Of a stretch of 64,000 nucleotides of DNA, positions 1 to 8,593 are shown piece by piece. This DNA comes from Chryseobacterium sp. 3008163. Lineage in GTDB: Bacteria; Bacteroidota; Bacteroidia; Flavobacteriales; Weeksellaceae. Within the stretch, counting starts at the first letter, position 1. The number at the start of each line of letters is the position of its first letter. Position numbers and translations under genes: made by a program. The notes below the pieces were generated by a model. That model saw only the letters and a list, made by a program, of their open reading frames with translations. It did no database searches and was not told the DNA's origin. The stretch covers positions 744,001 through 808,000 of the forward strand of contig NZ_CP033070.1 in the NCBI RefSeq assembly GCF_003669035.1, in the 5' to 3' direction.

Positions 1-844
1 CGTCATCAAAGTCAAGGATAACCACTTTCACAGTTTGTCCGTCTTCTAAGATTTCAGATGGATGGTTCACTCTAGACCAAGAAAGGTCTGTAATGTGGAT
101 CAATCCGTCTACACCACCAAGATCTACGAATACACCGTAAGAAGTAATATTCTTAACAGTACCTTCAAGAACCTGACCTTTTTCAAGTTGTGCGATGATT
201 TCTTTTTTCTGACCTTCGATATCTGCTTCGATCAATGCTTTGTGAGATACAACTACGTTTTTGAACTCAGGGTTGATTTTCACAACTTTGAACTCCATAG
301 TTTTACCTACGAACTGATCGTAATCTTTAATTGGCTTAACGTCGATTTGAGAACCTGGTAAGAATGCTTCGATACCGTGTACGTCAACGATCATACCTCC
401 TTTAGTTCTAGATTTTACAAAACCGTTAACGATTTCTCCAGTTTCGTGAAGTTCGTTTACTCTATCCCAAGCTTTAAGCGTTCTAGCTTTTCTGTGAGAT
501 AATTGTAATTGACCAGTTTTGTCTTCTCTTCTGTCTACCATTACTTCAACATCATCACCTACTTTAAGGCCCGGGTTGTAACGGAATTCGTTAAGAGAAA
601 TAACACCTTCAGATTTGAAATCGATGTCTACGATAGCTTCTTTGTCAGTCAATCTTACAACTTTACCAGTGATAACGTCGTTATCATTTAAGCTGCTAAG
701 AGATCCGTTATAGATTTCTTCAAGATCGCTTTTTTCTTTTCTAGCATCTGCATCAAGACCAGATTCGAAAGAATCCCAGTCAAATTGTTCTGGTGCTACG
801 TTTTGGTTAAGAATAACCTCTGCTGAATTTGTCTCTTTTGACAT
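1..844 (-). CDS. rpsA: 30S ribosomal protein S1 (5' part, runs off the window start)
   Basis: S1 binds mRNA on the 30S subunit and helps start translation. The reading frame starts at an ATG at 844 and stays open to base 1, giving 281 codons. After an acidic N-terminal stretch, three S1-type OB folds are visible: about residues 50-115 (DNDVITGKVV), 130-200 (GEIVNGFVKSRTKGG) and from 215 (GQVLEGTVKNITSYGVFVDL, then GLIHITDLSW). The third is cut by the window edge. S1 proteins of this phylum are about 600 residues, so roughly half is present. Codon use fits a highly expressed gene. A promoter about 120 bases upstream gives a long leader, where S1 autoregulation could act; that is known for S1 elsewhere and only inferred here. 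The family call is firm. Confidence 0.97.
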   Translation of the reverse strand, partial: MSKETNSAEVILNQNVAPEQFDWDSFESGLDADARKEKSDLEEIYNGSLSSLNDNDVITGKVVRLTDKEAIVDIDFKSEGVISLNEFRYNPGLKVGDDVEVMVDRREDKTGQLQLSHRKARTLKAWDRVNELHETGEIVNGFVKSRTKGGMIVDVHGIEAFLPGSQIDVKPIKDYDQFVGKTMEFKVVKINPEFKNVVVSHKALIEADIEGQKKEIIAQLEKGQVLEGTVKNITSYGVFVDLGGVDGLIHITDLSWSRVNHPSEILEDGQTVKVVILDFDD

Positions 845-1153
845 TTTCTAATAAAATTTGTATTCCAATTCTTACAGACCTCGGCTTTGCTGTGAATCCT
901 GAAAAATATGGAAGTTGTTAATTGCTAATGTTTTACTTCGCCGAAAGTACGTTCACAAAAGTGAGTGCAAAAGTACGATTTTTTTAATAGTAACAATGAT
1001 TTTCTTTCCTTCCCATTCGAAAATATATAAATTTTTGATAACCTTCATTGCCCTGCATTAATTGAGTTTTAAATAAAAATAAAATTTTCAAAAAAAACTT
1101 TAACAAAATCATTTTTTTGTAATCAAAACATCAATATTTATAAAAACTACATA
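845..1153. other. Divergent intergenic region, rpsA leader and promoter
   Basis: This 309-base AT-rich stretch separates two divergent genes. It holds the rpsA leader and promoter on the minus strand. I see no small gene, repeat or clear -7 box for the rightward gene. Confidence 0.6.
968..996 (-). promoter_or_regulatory. rpsA promoter
   Basis: On the minus strand a TACTTTTG box (968-975) matches the Bacteroidota -7 consensus TAnnTTTG. A TTG (994-996) lies 18 bases upstream as the -33 element. It implies a leader of roughly 115 bases before the rpsA ATG. Confidence 0.7.
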
Positions 1154-2421
1154 ATGTATAAACATTTCCTTTTAATTTTTATCACCATAATTTCAGCTGG
1201 TATGAATCCGGTAAAAGCCTGCACTATATTTTCCTGTTCAAGAGGTGGAGAAACATTCGTTGCGGCTAATGAAGATGACATGACTCCTTTTACAAGAATC
1301 TGGTATAATCCTGCCACTAAGGACCGATACGGATCCATTAGCTTCGGAGCTCCGGATATGCAGTCCGCCGCAGCAATGAACGAATACGGACTATTCTATG
1401 ATTTTGCAGCAGCCAATTACGATTTGAGTAAACTGAACCTAAAAAATCCTTACAAAGGGGATCTGATGTGGGAAATATTAGGAAAATGCAAAAATGTAAA
1501 AGAAGCTATGGTTCTATTGAAAAATATGATTATGCAATATCTGCCAAAGCTTTATTAGCTGACAAAGAAGGAAATTCTATTGTGATTACTCCCGGAGGAA
1601 TCATAGAAAAGAAAGGTGACTTCCAAGTGAATTCAAACTGCAATATGATCAATGGAAAACTCTCATGCAGACGACCTGACATAGCCAATGAAATGCTTGC
1701 TGCTTCCAAGGAAAACAATATTGGGTTTTTAAAAACCATTTTAGATAAAACCCACCAGGAAGGAGAATTGAATACTTTATATTCTACCATCTGCGACCTT
1801 AAAAAGGGAATTATCTACGTCTATCTTTTTCACGACTACAATACAGTATATAAAATTGACTTAAAATCCGAACTCAAAAAGGGCTACCATATTGAAAATC
1901 TGGCTGATCATTTTCCTGCTTCATTTGCCTATGAACATTTCTCTAAGAATCATTCTTTATATCTTAAAGAATCTATTTTTCAGGAAATGATGAATAAAGG
2001 AATAGAAACTACAGTCGACCGATATATTGCAGAAAGCGAAAAATCGGATCCCAAAAATAAAAACCTAGACCCTGCTCTTCTAGAAGTAGCTTTACAGCTG
2101 ATAAAATATTCATGGAACGAGCACAATAATGGCGCCATGTGGGATTATTGGTTCAGCAAGCCCAACGGATATGACATCAAACCATACAAAGATACCCGTC
2201 TGACTTCGGCTGAAAACCTTTTAAAATATCTATCCGCCAAAGAAGAAAAAGATCTCAAGCTACGTAATTTCATGTACGAAATATCGGGTTTTATCAATTT
2301 TACTCAGGGAGATACTGATAAAGCCAAATATTTTTACGAAAAATCTATTTCCAATTCCGATGAAGCCTACCCAATCACTTTATTAAGGGGGAAAGAGATG
2401 TTGAGCAGGTTGCCAAAGTAG
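1154..2421 (+). CDS. Secreted Ntn-hydrolase (linear amide C-N hydrolase/C45 type), frameshifted
   Basis: A signal peptide (residues 1-22) is followed directly by Cys23 in ACTIFSC. An exposed N-terminal Cys is the nucleophile in choloylglycine-hydrolase and C45 acyltransferase-like enzymes, and the following GGETFVAANEDD fits the family's GRNxD region. Substrate unknown. The C-terminal third (about 300-422) is helical and TPR-like. Frame 2 runs to 1558 and frame 1 continues from the same place to 2421. Adding one A to the A5 run at 1520-1524 joins them as LLKKYDYA, a 422-residue protein. The break could be a real inactivating deletion or a sequencing error; nine similar breaks in this window favour error. 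It stands alone between divergent rpsA and a convergent operon. Confidence 0.7.
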
Positions 2422-2571
2422 ATGACAGATAACATTCTTTTTAATTTAGATAATAATTTTACAATTCAATTTCTACAAAATGAGTCTACATTCCCTTGGA
2501 AATCAAAGATTCAACATAGTCAATAACAATAGTTATTGTGTCTGATTAAAAGAATGCCAAACAAGTAATAT

Positions 2572-2608
2572 GGTAAAAAATAAAACGGATGGCATAAAGC
2601 ACATCCGT
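2572..2608 (-). terminator. Rho-independent terminator of the secreted-protein operon
   Basis: Read on the minus strand, ACGGATG pairs with CATCCGT (2585-2591 and 2602-2608), followed by a T-rich tract. It lies just past the stop of the gene ending at 2646. Confidence 0.7.
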
Positions 2609-2645
2609 AACTAAAAACACATATCATGATAAAAATCACTTTTTT

Positions 2646-3479
2646 TTAGTCTAACGATTCTACAATGGTTGTACTTAGGGAGATTCTAGACAAGAAATTA
2701 CTCATATTATCACATGGAGGATTTCCTGAGTTTGAACTATTTGCAATGCCACCATAGATAATCTTTTGCGTGGGACTATTAGTTGTAGAAGCTATATTCC
2801 TTGCCATCACTTTTATTGTATGACTTCCTATCGAAAGATTATTGACTACGCCATTCAAAACAAACTTATGCCAAGAACAGGTAAAATCTTCTCTTTGCTT
2901 GTGATATTTTCGTACCACCACTAGTTGATCATCTACAAAAATACCGATTGCATATTGAAAATATTCACCTACAGATCTATCTATCTGTGCCATGCCTTCT
3001 AACGTAAAAGCAAAAGAATTATTGGCTCTGGTGAAGGTTTTAGAATCTGTGATTCCCAGCGAGGTCCAGTTGGCTATCCCAGTACCTAAAGTGATTGCTC
3101 CAGGTGTAAAACCTGTCACACTAATACCTCCTGCTGAAGAGATAGAACTTGTATTGACCAAATCTAACTGTGACTGAATCTGCTCTTTCGTAAAAAGTGC
3201 ATTCCATTTATTGTCATCAAAATAAGCAAGGGTTTGAGGTAAGCTCGTTGTAGGATTGGTATTAAAAACAATATTTCCGTTTTGAGGTGAAGAAATTGTA
3301 GCAATATCCACATTTGAAGTCAACGGAATTCTTGGTAGTAAAACTCCTTTTTTATCAGAATCTAATTTTAATGCTGCTGTAGCATCTAATATTGGTGTTG
3401 TTCTATCTGTCATCACAACTTGTGAAAAAGACAGATTGGGAATAATTAACAAAACAAATATTTTAAATATATTTTTCAT
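2646..3479 (-). CDS. Secreted protein, third of a paralogous trio
   Basis: A 277-residue protein with a signal peptide ending near residue 19 (LSFSQ). Next comes the motif LKLDSDKKGVLLPRIPL, common near the N-terminus of exported Bacteroidota surface proteins. A second short block (FDDNKWNALF) resembles the YWDGxxW segment of the two upstream paralogs. The C-terminal half (about 115-275) is beta-rich and shares IGIFVDDQLV, NLSIGSHTIKV and a YGG segment with both. No T9SS tail and no lipobox are seen, so its final location is unclear. It starts two bases after the stop of the middle paralog, so the three are surely co-transcribed. Function unknown; a beta-sandwich binding module is a guess. 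Confidence 0.75.
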   Translation of the reverse strand: MKNIFKIFVLLIIPNLSFSQVVMTDRTTPILDATAALKLDSDKKGVLLPRIPLTSNVDIATISSPQNGNIVFNTNPTTSLPQTLAYFDDNKWNALFTKEQIQSQLDLVNTSSISSAGGISVTGFTPGAITLGTGIANWTSLGITDSKTFTRANNSFAFTLEGMAQIDRSVGEYFQYAIGIFVDDQLVVVRKYHKQREDFTCSWHKFVLNGVVNNLSIGSHTIKVMARNIASTTNSPTQKIIYGGIANSSNSGNPPCDNMSNFLSRISLSTTIVESLD

Positions 3480-3481
3480 AA

Positions 3482-4324
3482 TTAATAAGGTAAAGGTTGG
3501 TTAACTAGTACAATTGCACTTACTTTGGCTTCATCATTAGAGATATTTGAGCAGCTTGCTCCTTTTTGCCCGTAATACATTGTTGTAGTGGTGGTACTAG
3601 ACCTATTCATCACTGCCAACCTGATACTGTGAGTTCCTACAGAAAGATCGTCAATAAGACCAGTTATAGTAAACTCTTGAAAAGCGCATGTGTTATCTAC
3701 ATTCATAGAAGCAGATTTTGAAGAGATAAGTTGATCGTCCACAAATATCCCCAGACCGTAGGTAACACTTGCGCTGCTTGACGAAACATTATTAAGCTGA
3801 AGCATTCCGGTAAACGTTATCACCGCATTATTCTCTGGTCTTTCAATTGTAAAAGTAAATGGTGCAGGATCTGTAATTTCTACCCAGGGTGATGAAAGTA
3901 CAGTTCCGTTTACAAATTTTGAAACCGAAACAGCATCAGAAGGATAGTTATTGGTTGAAACACCTGTATTATAGATTTTAGAATAATATTTTGTAATTCC
4001 CAGCAACAAATTGATGTTCGCAGAATTAAAATAAAAAACCCACTTAGTTCCTTCCCAATAATACAAACCCTTTCCTCCCGGAAAACTTGCATTGGTATTA
4101 TAAACAAGCAAAGATACCGTTGGTTGCGAAACCATAAAACTATAGTCAGAAATATTATTTTGATTAAGCGAAACCTTTGGAATCATAAGTCCTTTATTTG
4201 TAGATACTAAATCCAATATTGCAGAATTGTTGGGAGCAGAAGTTCCAATCCCTACCGATCCATTTTGAGCAAAAACATTTACCCCTAAAAATAATAGAAG
4301 GAAATTCACAACTAATTTTTTCAT
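3482..4324 (-). CDS. Secreted protein, second of a paralogous trio
   Basis: A 280-residue protein with a signal peptide (residues 1-19, ending VFAQ). The export-associated motif ILDLVSTNKGLMIPKVSL follows, then YYWEGTKWVF. The C-terminal domain shares LGIFVDDQLIS and DLSVGTHSIRL with its neighbours, and ends in a MYYGQKG segment with a Cys pair region (SCSNIS). It lacks a T9SS C-terminal domain. It begins 11 bases after the stop of the first paralog and ends two bases before the third. The three have diverged well in sequence, so the duplication is old. No function can be assigned from sequence alone. Confidence 0.75.
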   Translation of the reverse strand: MKKLVVNFLLLFLGVNVFAQNGSVGIGTSAPNNSAILDLVSTNKGLMIPKVSLNQNNISDYSFMVSQPTVSLLVYNTNASFPGGKGLYYWEGTKWVFYFNSANINLLLGITKYYSKIYNTGVSTNNYPSDAVSVSKFVNGTVLSSPWVEITDPAPFTFTIERPENNAVITFTGMLQLNNVSSSSASVTYGLGIFVDDQLISSKSASMNVDNTCAFQEFTITGLIDDLSVGTHSIRLAVMNRSSTTTTTMYYGQKGASCSNISNDEAKVSAIVLVNQPLPY

Positions 4325-4335
4325 TGCTTGTGTAT

Positions 4336-5142
4336 TTATGATTTTTCTGTTAGCTTAATAAACATATTGATTTTAGACATATCAGCGTTTACTGAAGCTG
4401 ATGTAGCTCCACCAAATCTCCAAGATGTAGTACTAGAGTTGTTATTTACCCTCATCGTAACGTATGTTCTAATATCATGGCTTCCCACGCTCAAATTTTT
4501 GAAAAGTGTATTAATTGAGAAGAAATCATATTGATTAGAACGACCATAGTTGGCAGAATAGTTTCTTACTCCCATCAATTTTCCGTCTACAAAAATGCCT
4601 ATGGCATATGTATATGTATTGGCAGCGTTTACAGAACTATTGTTTGCTTGCACCATGCCTTCTGTAACAACAAAAATATTATTATTTGCTTGCGTAATGT
4701 CTATTGTTTTTGAAAGACCAGGAACAAATGTCCACACAGTTCCCGGAACAGAATCCTCTACATAATTGAGCGCACCGGATAATGTAGTAAGATCTACAGA
4801 AGAAGAATTGGATGTACTGTAAGAGATTGATAGACCCAAAACAGAATAAACATTACTTGTATCTACTAACTCATTCCATTTTGCACCATCCCAAAAATTA
4901 AAGCCTTTTTTTCCGGTTGCATTATTGTAAGCAAGCAGTCCTAGGGCAGGATTTGTAACAGGCGACGCTAAACTTAGATTAGGTATTGAAAGATTAGGAA
5001 TCAATATTCCTTTGTTAGATGAAGAGATTTTTAGAAGTAAATCATTCTCAATGGTAGTCGTTCCTATCCCTACTTGAGCGAGTGTTTTGAAAGAAAATAG
5101 CAGACAAGATGCCGCTATTAGGTAGAGGTTTTTTTTCATCAC
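4336..5142 (-). CDS. Secreted protein, first of a paralogous trio
   Basis: A 268-residue protein with a signal peptide (residues 1-22, ending TLAQ) and a shorter GIGTTTIENDLL start. The motif LKISSSNKGILIPNLSI comes next, then FNFWDGAKWNELV. The C-terminal half holds AIGIFVDGKLMGVR and NLSVGSHDIRTYV, the same blocks as the two downstream copies. No membrane segment, catalytic motif or sorting tail is apparent. It is promoter-proximal: a TATATTTG box lies 49 bases upstream. The N-terminal motif is widespread in secreted proteins of this phylum, but the C-terminal domain is not one I can name. Confidence 0.75.
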   Translation of the reverse strand: MMKKNLYLIAASCLLFSFKTLAQVGIGTTTIENDLLLKISSSNKGILIPNLSIPNLSLASPVTNPALGLLAYNNATGKKGFNFWDGAKWNELVDTSNVYSVLGLSISYSTSNSSSVDLTTLSGALNYVEDSVPGTVWTFVPGLSKTIDITQANNNIFVVTEGMVQANNSSVNAANTYTYAIGIFVDGKLMGVRNYSANYGRSNQYDFFSINTLFKNLSVGSHDIRTYVTMRVNNNSSTTSWRFGGATSASVNADMSKINMFIKLTEKS

Positions 5143-5191
5143 AGTAGTTTATATAAGTGTTTCTATTAAATAATCTGACGATTATCTTAGA

Positions 5192-5199
5192 CAAATATA
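5192..5199 (-). promoter_or_regulatory. -7 box for the secreted-protein trio
   Basis: TATATTTG on the minus strand matches TAnnTTTG and lies 49 bases before the ATG at 5142. No convincing TTG -33 element is seen at the right distance. Confidence 0.5.
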
Positions 5200-5395
5200 A
5201 AACAATAATTTGAAAAAAAAGTTAAAACATTAAAAAATAACGGTTTACGGTTACAAATATTTATATAATGAAATTAAAAACATTAATCTATTACTCATTG
5301 ACAAGTGATAATATCAATTAAAAGTCACTTTTATTAGAATTTTAAAAGCCTTTCAATTTTCATTTCTGATATAAATCATAAAAAATAATATCTAA

Positions 5396-6118
5396 TTAAT
5401 CGAAGGTTTTTGTGGAGCCATCAAGCATCAAATTCAGTTCTGATAACTCATCTGCAGTTAAATCTCTCCATTTACCCAAAGGTATATCTAATTTTATATT
5501 CATAATTCTGATACGCTTCAGTTTTTTCACCTCATAGCCTAGAAATTCACACATTCTTCTGATCTGTCTGTTAAGACCTTGCGTCAAAACAATTCGGAAA
5601 GTCATATCATCAATTCTCTCAACTTCACACTTTTTGGTAACGGTATCCAAGATTGGGACTCCATTTCGCATTTTTTCGAGAAACTTTGAGTTTAGAGGTT
5701 TGTCAACTCTTACTAAATATTCTTTTTCGTGGTTGTTTTTTCCTCTCAGAATTTTATTGACGATGTCGCCGTCGTTTGTCAGTAAAATTAAACCCTCACT
5801 TGGTTTATCTAATCTTCCGATGGGAAAAATTCTTTTCGGATGGTTGATGTATTCAATGATATTATCAATTTCACGCTTTGTATCTGTAGTACAAACGATT
5901 CCAACGGGTTTGTTGAAAGCTATATAAATTGGACTTTCCTCACTTTCACGAATGGGTTTCCCGTCAACTTCTACTACATCTTCATCAGAAACCTTAGTTC
6001 CTAGTTCAGGAACTTTACCGTTGATTTTTATTCTTCCTTCTTCCAAAAGTTTATCTGCCGCTCTTCTTGAGCAGAAACCTACTTCCGAAAGATATTTATT
6101 GATACGTGTCTTTTCCAT
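5396..6118 (-). CDS. rluF: 23S rRNA pseudouridine synthase, RluF type
   Basis: It turns a uridine of 23S rRNA into pseudouridine; RluF acts at U2604 in E. coli. An N-terminal S4 RNA-binding domain (about 3-60, RINKYLSEVGFCSRRAADKL) precedes the catalytic domain. The RsuA/RluF signature GRLDKPSEGLILLTNDGD carries the catalytic Asp104. GLNRQIRRMCEFLGYEVKKL near residue 180 is the second family motif and favours RluF over RluB or RsuA. At 240 residues it is slightly shorter than the E. coli enzyme. It lies 27 bases downstream of a small secreted-protein gene and may share its transcript. Confidence 0.88.
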   Translation of the reverse strand: MEKTRINKYLSEVGFCSRRAADKLLEEGRIKINGKVPELGTKVSDEDVVEVDGKPIRESEESPIYIAFNKPVGIVCTTDTKREIDNIIEYINHPKRIFPIGRLDKPSEGLILLTNDGDIVNKILRGKNNHEKEYLVRVDKPLNSKFLEKMRNGVPILDTVTKKCEVERIDDMTFRIVLTQGLNRQIRRMCEFLGYEVKKLKRIRIMNIKLDIPLGKWRDLTADELSELNLMLDGSTKTFD

Positions 6119-6145
6119 TAGTCTATTCCTTCTATTGTATAATTT

Positions 6146-6469
6146 TTAATTACTAAAAATAGTAATTCCATAACTGATTCCTATAAATACAGCACTCGTG
6201 TTGGAGATTGCAAAGTTAGGAAGAAAATTGCAACCTCCTATTGCCGAGATTCCGTAAGTAAAATCATTAGGCAGAAAAGGTGCAACATTCTGTTGATAAC
6301 CGTAAGAATCTTTATTTTGATTTTCTTTAATTCTGTTTCCTAAATTATAACCGACATTTAGATTTGAATTAAAATAGAAATCCATTTTTGTTTTTTTTGT
6401 AAGATTTACTTGTGAAAATAACTGTAGAGAAATCATTAAGAATGATACTAAAAATAAATTTCTCATCAT
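6146..6469 (-). CDS. Small secreted protein of unknown function
   Basis: A 107-residue protein with a clear signal peptide (residues 1-19, ending LFSQ) and then a short, aromatic, beta-prone body (DFYFNSNLNVGYNLGNR, FTYGISAIGG). It looks like a fragment or mini-version of an outer-membrane beta-barrel, but that is only an impression. Its ATG overlaps the truB stop as ATGA (6466-6469), so translation is probably coupled to truB. I cannot name a family. Confidence 0.6.
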   Translation of the reverse strand: MMRNLFLVSFLMISLQLFSQVNLTKKTKMDFYFNSNLNVGYNLGNRIKENQNKDSYGYQQNVAPFLPNDFTYGISAIGGCNFLPNFAISNTSAVFIGISYGITIFSN

Positions 6470-7164
6470 AAGTTTTCAAATCTGTAATCATTTTCTAAAA
6501 AATCACTTGTAGCATCTTCAACGTTGTAATCACCGATTTTCGTTCTTCTTAATTGGGTTAAATAAGCTCCAACTCTTAATTCCTGACCAATATCGTGCGC
6601 TAAACTTCTGATGTATGTTCCTTTTGAACAGCCTACCGTAAAGCTCGCCAGCGGAAAATTGATTTCCACATCTTTTATATAAGTAATGGTTGTTTTTCTT
6701 GATTTCATTTCAACCTCCTGCCCTGCTCTTGCCATGTCATAAGCTCTTTTTCCATCAATTTTAATTGCTGAAAAAATGGGTGGCTTCTGTTCAATTTCGC
6801 CTAAAAATTTTCTTAAAGCTTCTTTTACATTCTCTTCTGTAATATGAGCAATATCTTGTTGAAGAATCTCAGGTTTTTCGGTGTCGTAAGATTCTGTCTG
6901 AACTCCGATTTTAATCTCCGTCCAGTATTCTTTCGGAGCATCTTGTATCTCAGGGATTTTTTTGGTGAATTTACCCGTACAAACAATCAAAAGACCTGTT
7001 GCTCTCGGATCTAAAGTTCCTGCATGACCGATTTTAAATTTTTTAGGAAGACCAAACTCGCTTTTGAGTTTGTATTTCATTTTATTGACTGCCTGAAAAG
7101 AAGTCCAATCCAGAGGTTTGTCTAAAAGAAAGATATGTCCTTCGAGAAGCTGTTCTGCTGTCAT
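6466..7164 (-). CDS. truB: tRNA pseudouridine-55 synthase
   Basis: TruB makes pseudouridine 55 in the T-loop of most tRNAs. The protein opens with the family motif LDKPLDWTSFQAVNKMK, and the catalytic motif HAGTLDPRATGLL follows with Asp52 as nucleophile. KRAYDMARAGQEVEMKSRKT and the late GTYIRSLAHDIG are also classic TruB blocks. It has 232 residues, with little or no C-terminal PUA domain, as in other members of this phylum. It follows uppP on the same strand after a 194-base gap holding a GC-rich repeat-like element. Call is firm. Confidence 0.96.
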   Translation of the reverse strand: MTAEQLLEGHIFLLDKPLDWTSFQAVNKMKYKLKSEFGLPKKFKIGHAGTLDPRATGLLIVCTGKFTKKIPEIQDAPKEYWTEIKIGVQTESYDTEKPEILQQDIAHITEENVKEALRKFLGEIEQKPPIFSAIKIDGKRAYDMARAGQEVEMKSRKTTITYIKDVEINFPLASFTVGCSKGTYIRSLAHDIGQELRVGAYLTQLRRTKIGDYNVEDATSDFLENDYRFENL

Positions 7165-7244
7165 TTTTAGTTGTTGAGTTGAAAGTTATACAGTTTACAG
7201 TTGATTAGTTAGCAAATTAGTTCAGTTTTTTTTGCGATGAATCT

Positions 7245-7330
7245 CTCGCAGCCCGACTTGAACGGAGCTCTTTTTGCCAGAGCGAAGCGGAGGCAAAAAA
7301 GCGGGAGTGGAAGGCGGAAATAGCTGCCCC
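7245..7330. repeat. GC-rich fold-back intergenic element
   Basis: This block is strikingly GC-rich next to its AT-rich flanks. It has nested inverted repeats: GCAGC (7248-7252) with GCTGC (7323-7327), CCG (7253-7255) with CGG (7315-7317), and TTTTTGCC (7271-7278) with GGCAAAAA (7292-7299). From memory such blocks recur in intergenic regions of Chryseobacterium genomes. Only one copy is in this window, and its role is unknown. Confidence 0.5.
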
Positions 7331-7358
7331 AAAAATCAGCAATTATTAATGAATAATC

Positions 7359-8177
7359 TTATTTGAACCAATAGAAATAAACCAGCAAAGCAATTCCCAC
7401 AATAATTCTGTACCAGCCCCAAGGCTTGAAACCATACTTATTTAATACTCCGATAAATGCTTTGATTGCGATTAGTGCAACAATGAATGCTACAATATTC
7501 CCGACAATGAAAATCATGATGTGATCTTGTGATGAAAAAATCATCTCGTAACCTTTCATCGGATTTGCTGTTTCTTTACCCCATGTTTTTACAAAAACCG
7601 AATAAACCGTAACCGCCAACATCGTTGGTACAGCAAGGAAAAATGAAAATTCTGCTGCAGCTTTTCTTGTCAAACCCTGTGTCATCCCACCGATGATTGA
7701 AGCCGCACTTCTACTCGTTCCCGGCATCATTGCCAAACATTGCCAAAAGCCAATGATCACTGCTTTTTTTATAGATAATTCTTTCTCGTCGTGAATGACA
7801 GGATTCTTAAACCATTTGTCCGCAAATAACAGAACAACACCTCCCAAAACCAAAACTGAAGAAATGGCAATCTGATTTCCCAAAACTGCCTCAATTTTAT
7901 CATCAAAGATATATCCTAAAACCAAAGCCGGAATTACAGCAAACCCTAACTTGAAATAAAACTGAAGGTTTTTCAGGTCAAAAAACTTTTTCCAGTAAGC
8001 TACCACAACTGATAAAATTGCCCCAAACTGTATGGAAACCTGAAACATTTTTAAAAATTCTGTTTCTTCTAAACCCATCAGGTTGGCAGCAAAACCCATG
8101 TGAGCTGTTGATGAAATGGGTAAATATTCTGTAAGTCCTTCTACAATCGCAATGATGATTGCCTTGATTAAATCCAT
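7359..8177 (-). CDS. uppP: Undecaprenyl-diphosphatase (BacA family)
   Basis: This integral membrane enzyme removes one phosphate from undecaprenyl diphosphate, recycling the lipid carrier for peptidoglycan and surface polysaccharide; overproduction is known to give bacitracin resistance. Both family signatures are present: EGLTEYLPISSTAHM (13-27), and MPGTSRSAAS (151-160) with the key Arg156. At 272 residues it has the usual length, with about seven or eight hydrophobic spans. It lies between the DUF3098 gene and truB on the same strand, the usual Bacteroidota order, placing it in a cell-envelope cluster. Confidence 0.96.
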   Translation of the reverse strand: MDLIKAIIIAIVEGLTEYLPISSTAHMGFAANLMGLEETEFLKMFQVSIQFGAILSVVVAYWKKFFDLKNLQFYFKLGFAVIPALVLGYIFDDKIEAVLGNQIAISSVLVLGGVVLLFADKWFKNPVIHDEKELSIKKAVIIGFWQCLAMMPGTSRSAASIIGGMTQGLTRKAAAEFSFFLAVPTMLAVTVYSVFVKTWGKETANPMKGYEMIFSSQDHIMIFIVGNIVAFIVALIAIKAFIGVLNKYGFKPWGWYRIIVGIALLVYFYWFK

Positions 8178-8289
8178 AATTTATGGGTAATTGGTAATGA
8201 TTAATATTGGTTTTTAGCGTTTTTAATTTATACAAAAAGTCAATTGCAATGCAACCGACTTTTGTAATTAAATCTTTTTACCAGATTTT

Positions 8290-8589
8290 TTATTTCTTTC
8301 TTTTCAAGATTGCATATATTTCGATTACAAAACCGATCACGATGAGTAAAGGTGCAATTCTGATTCTTCTGATTGAAAAGATATCGTCGTTCCATACATT
8401 CGGGTCTAGTTTTCCGTCAACGGTGTTGGCGTCTGGCCCCATCATTAAAAGAAATCCGACAACGATGCAAGCTAAACCAATCAGCATCCATTTGTAATTT
8501 TCCTTTCCGAAGTAGAATGTTTGCTCTTTTGAAACTTCTGTTTCCGTTCCAAAATCTGATGCGGAAAATTTATGCGTTTTTTTGCCCAT
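8290..8589 (-). CDS. DUF3098 family membrane protein
   Basis: Starting at the ATG at 8589 (MGKKTHKFSA), it encodes 99 residues. A longer frame exists from 8619 but would begin inside the end of ftsX, so the shorter start is preferred, leaving four bases after the ftsX stop. The N-terminus is hydrophilic and cytoplasmic in character. Two membrane spans follow (about 34-52 and 74-92), separated by a polar loop with a conserved look (GPDANTVDG, then IFSIRRIRIAP). DUF3098 is found almost only in Bacteroidota, next to ftsX and uppP as here. Its function is unknown; a role with the division or envelope machinery is a guess from context. Confidence 0.85.
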   Translation of the reverse strand: MGKKTHKFSASDFGTETEVSKEQTFYFGKENYKWMLIGLACIVVGFLLMMGPDANTVDGKLDPNVWNDDIFSIRRIRIAPLLIVIGFVIEIYAILKRKK

Positions 8590-8593
8590 TTTT

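Noticed and set aside
62..691. Rightward frames inside rpsA
   Set aside because: They are antisense shadows; the minus strand encodes clear S1 domains throughout.
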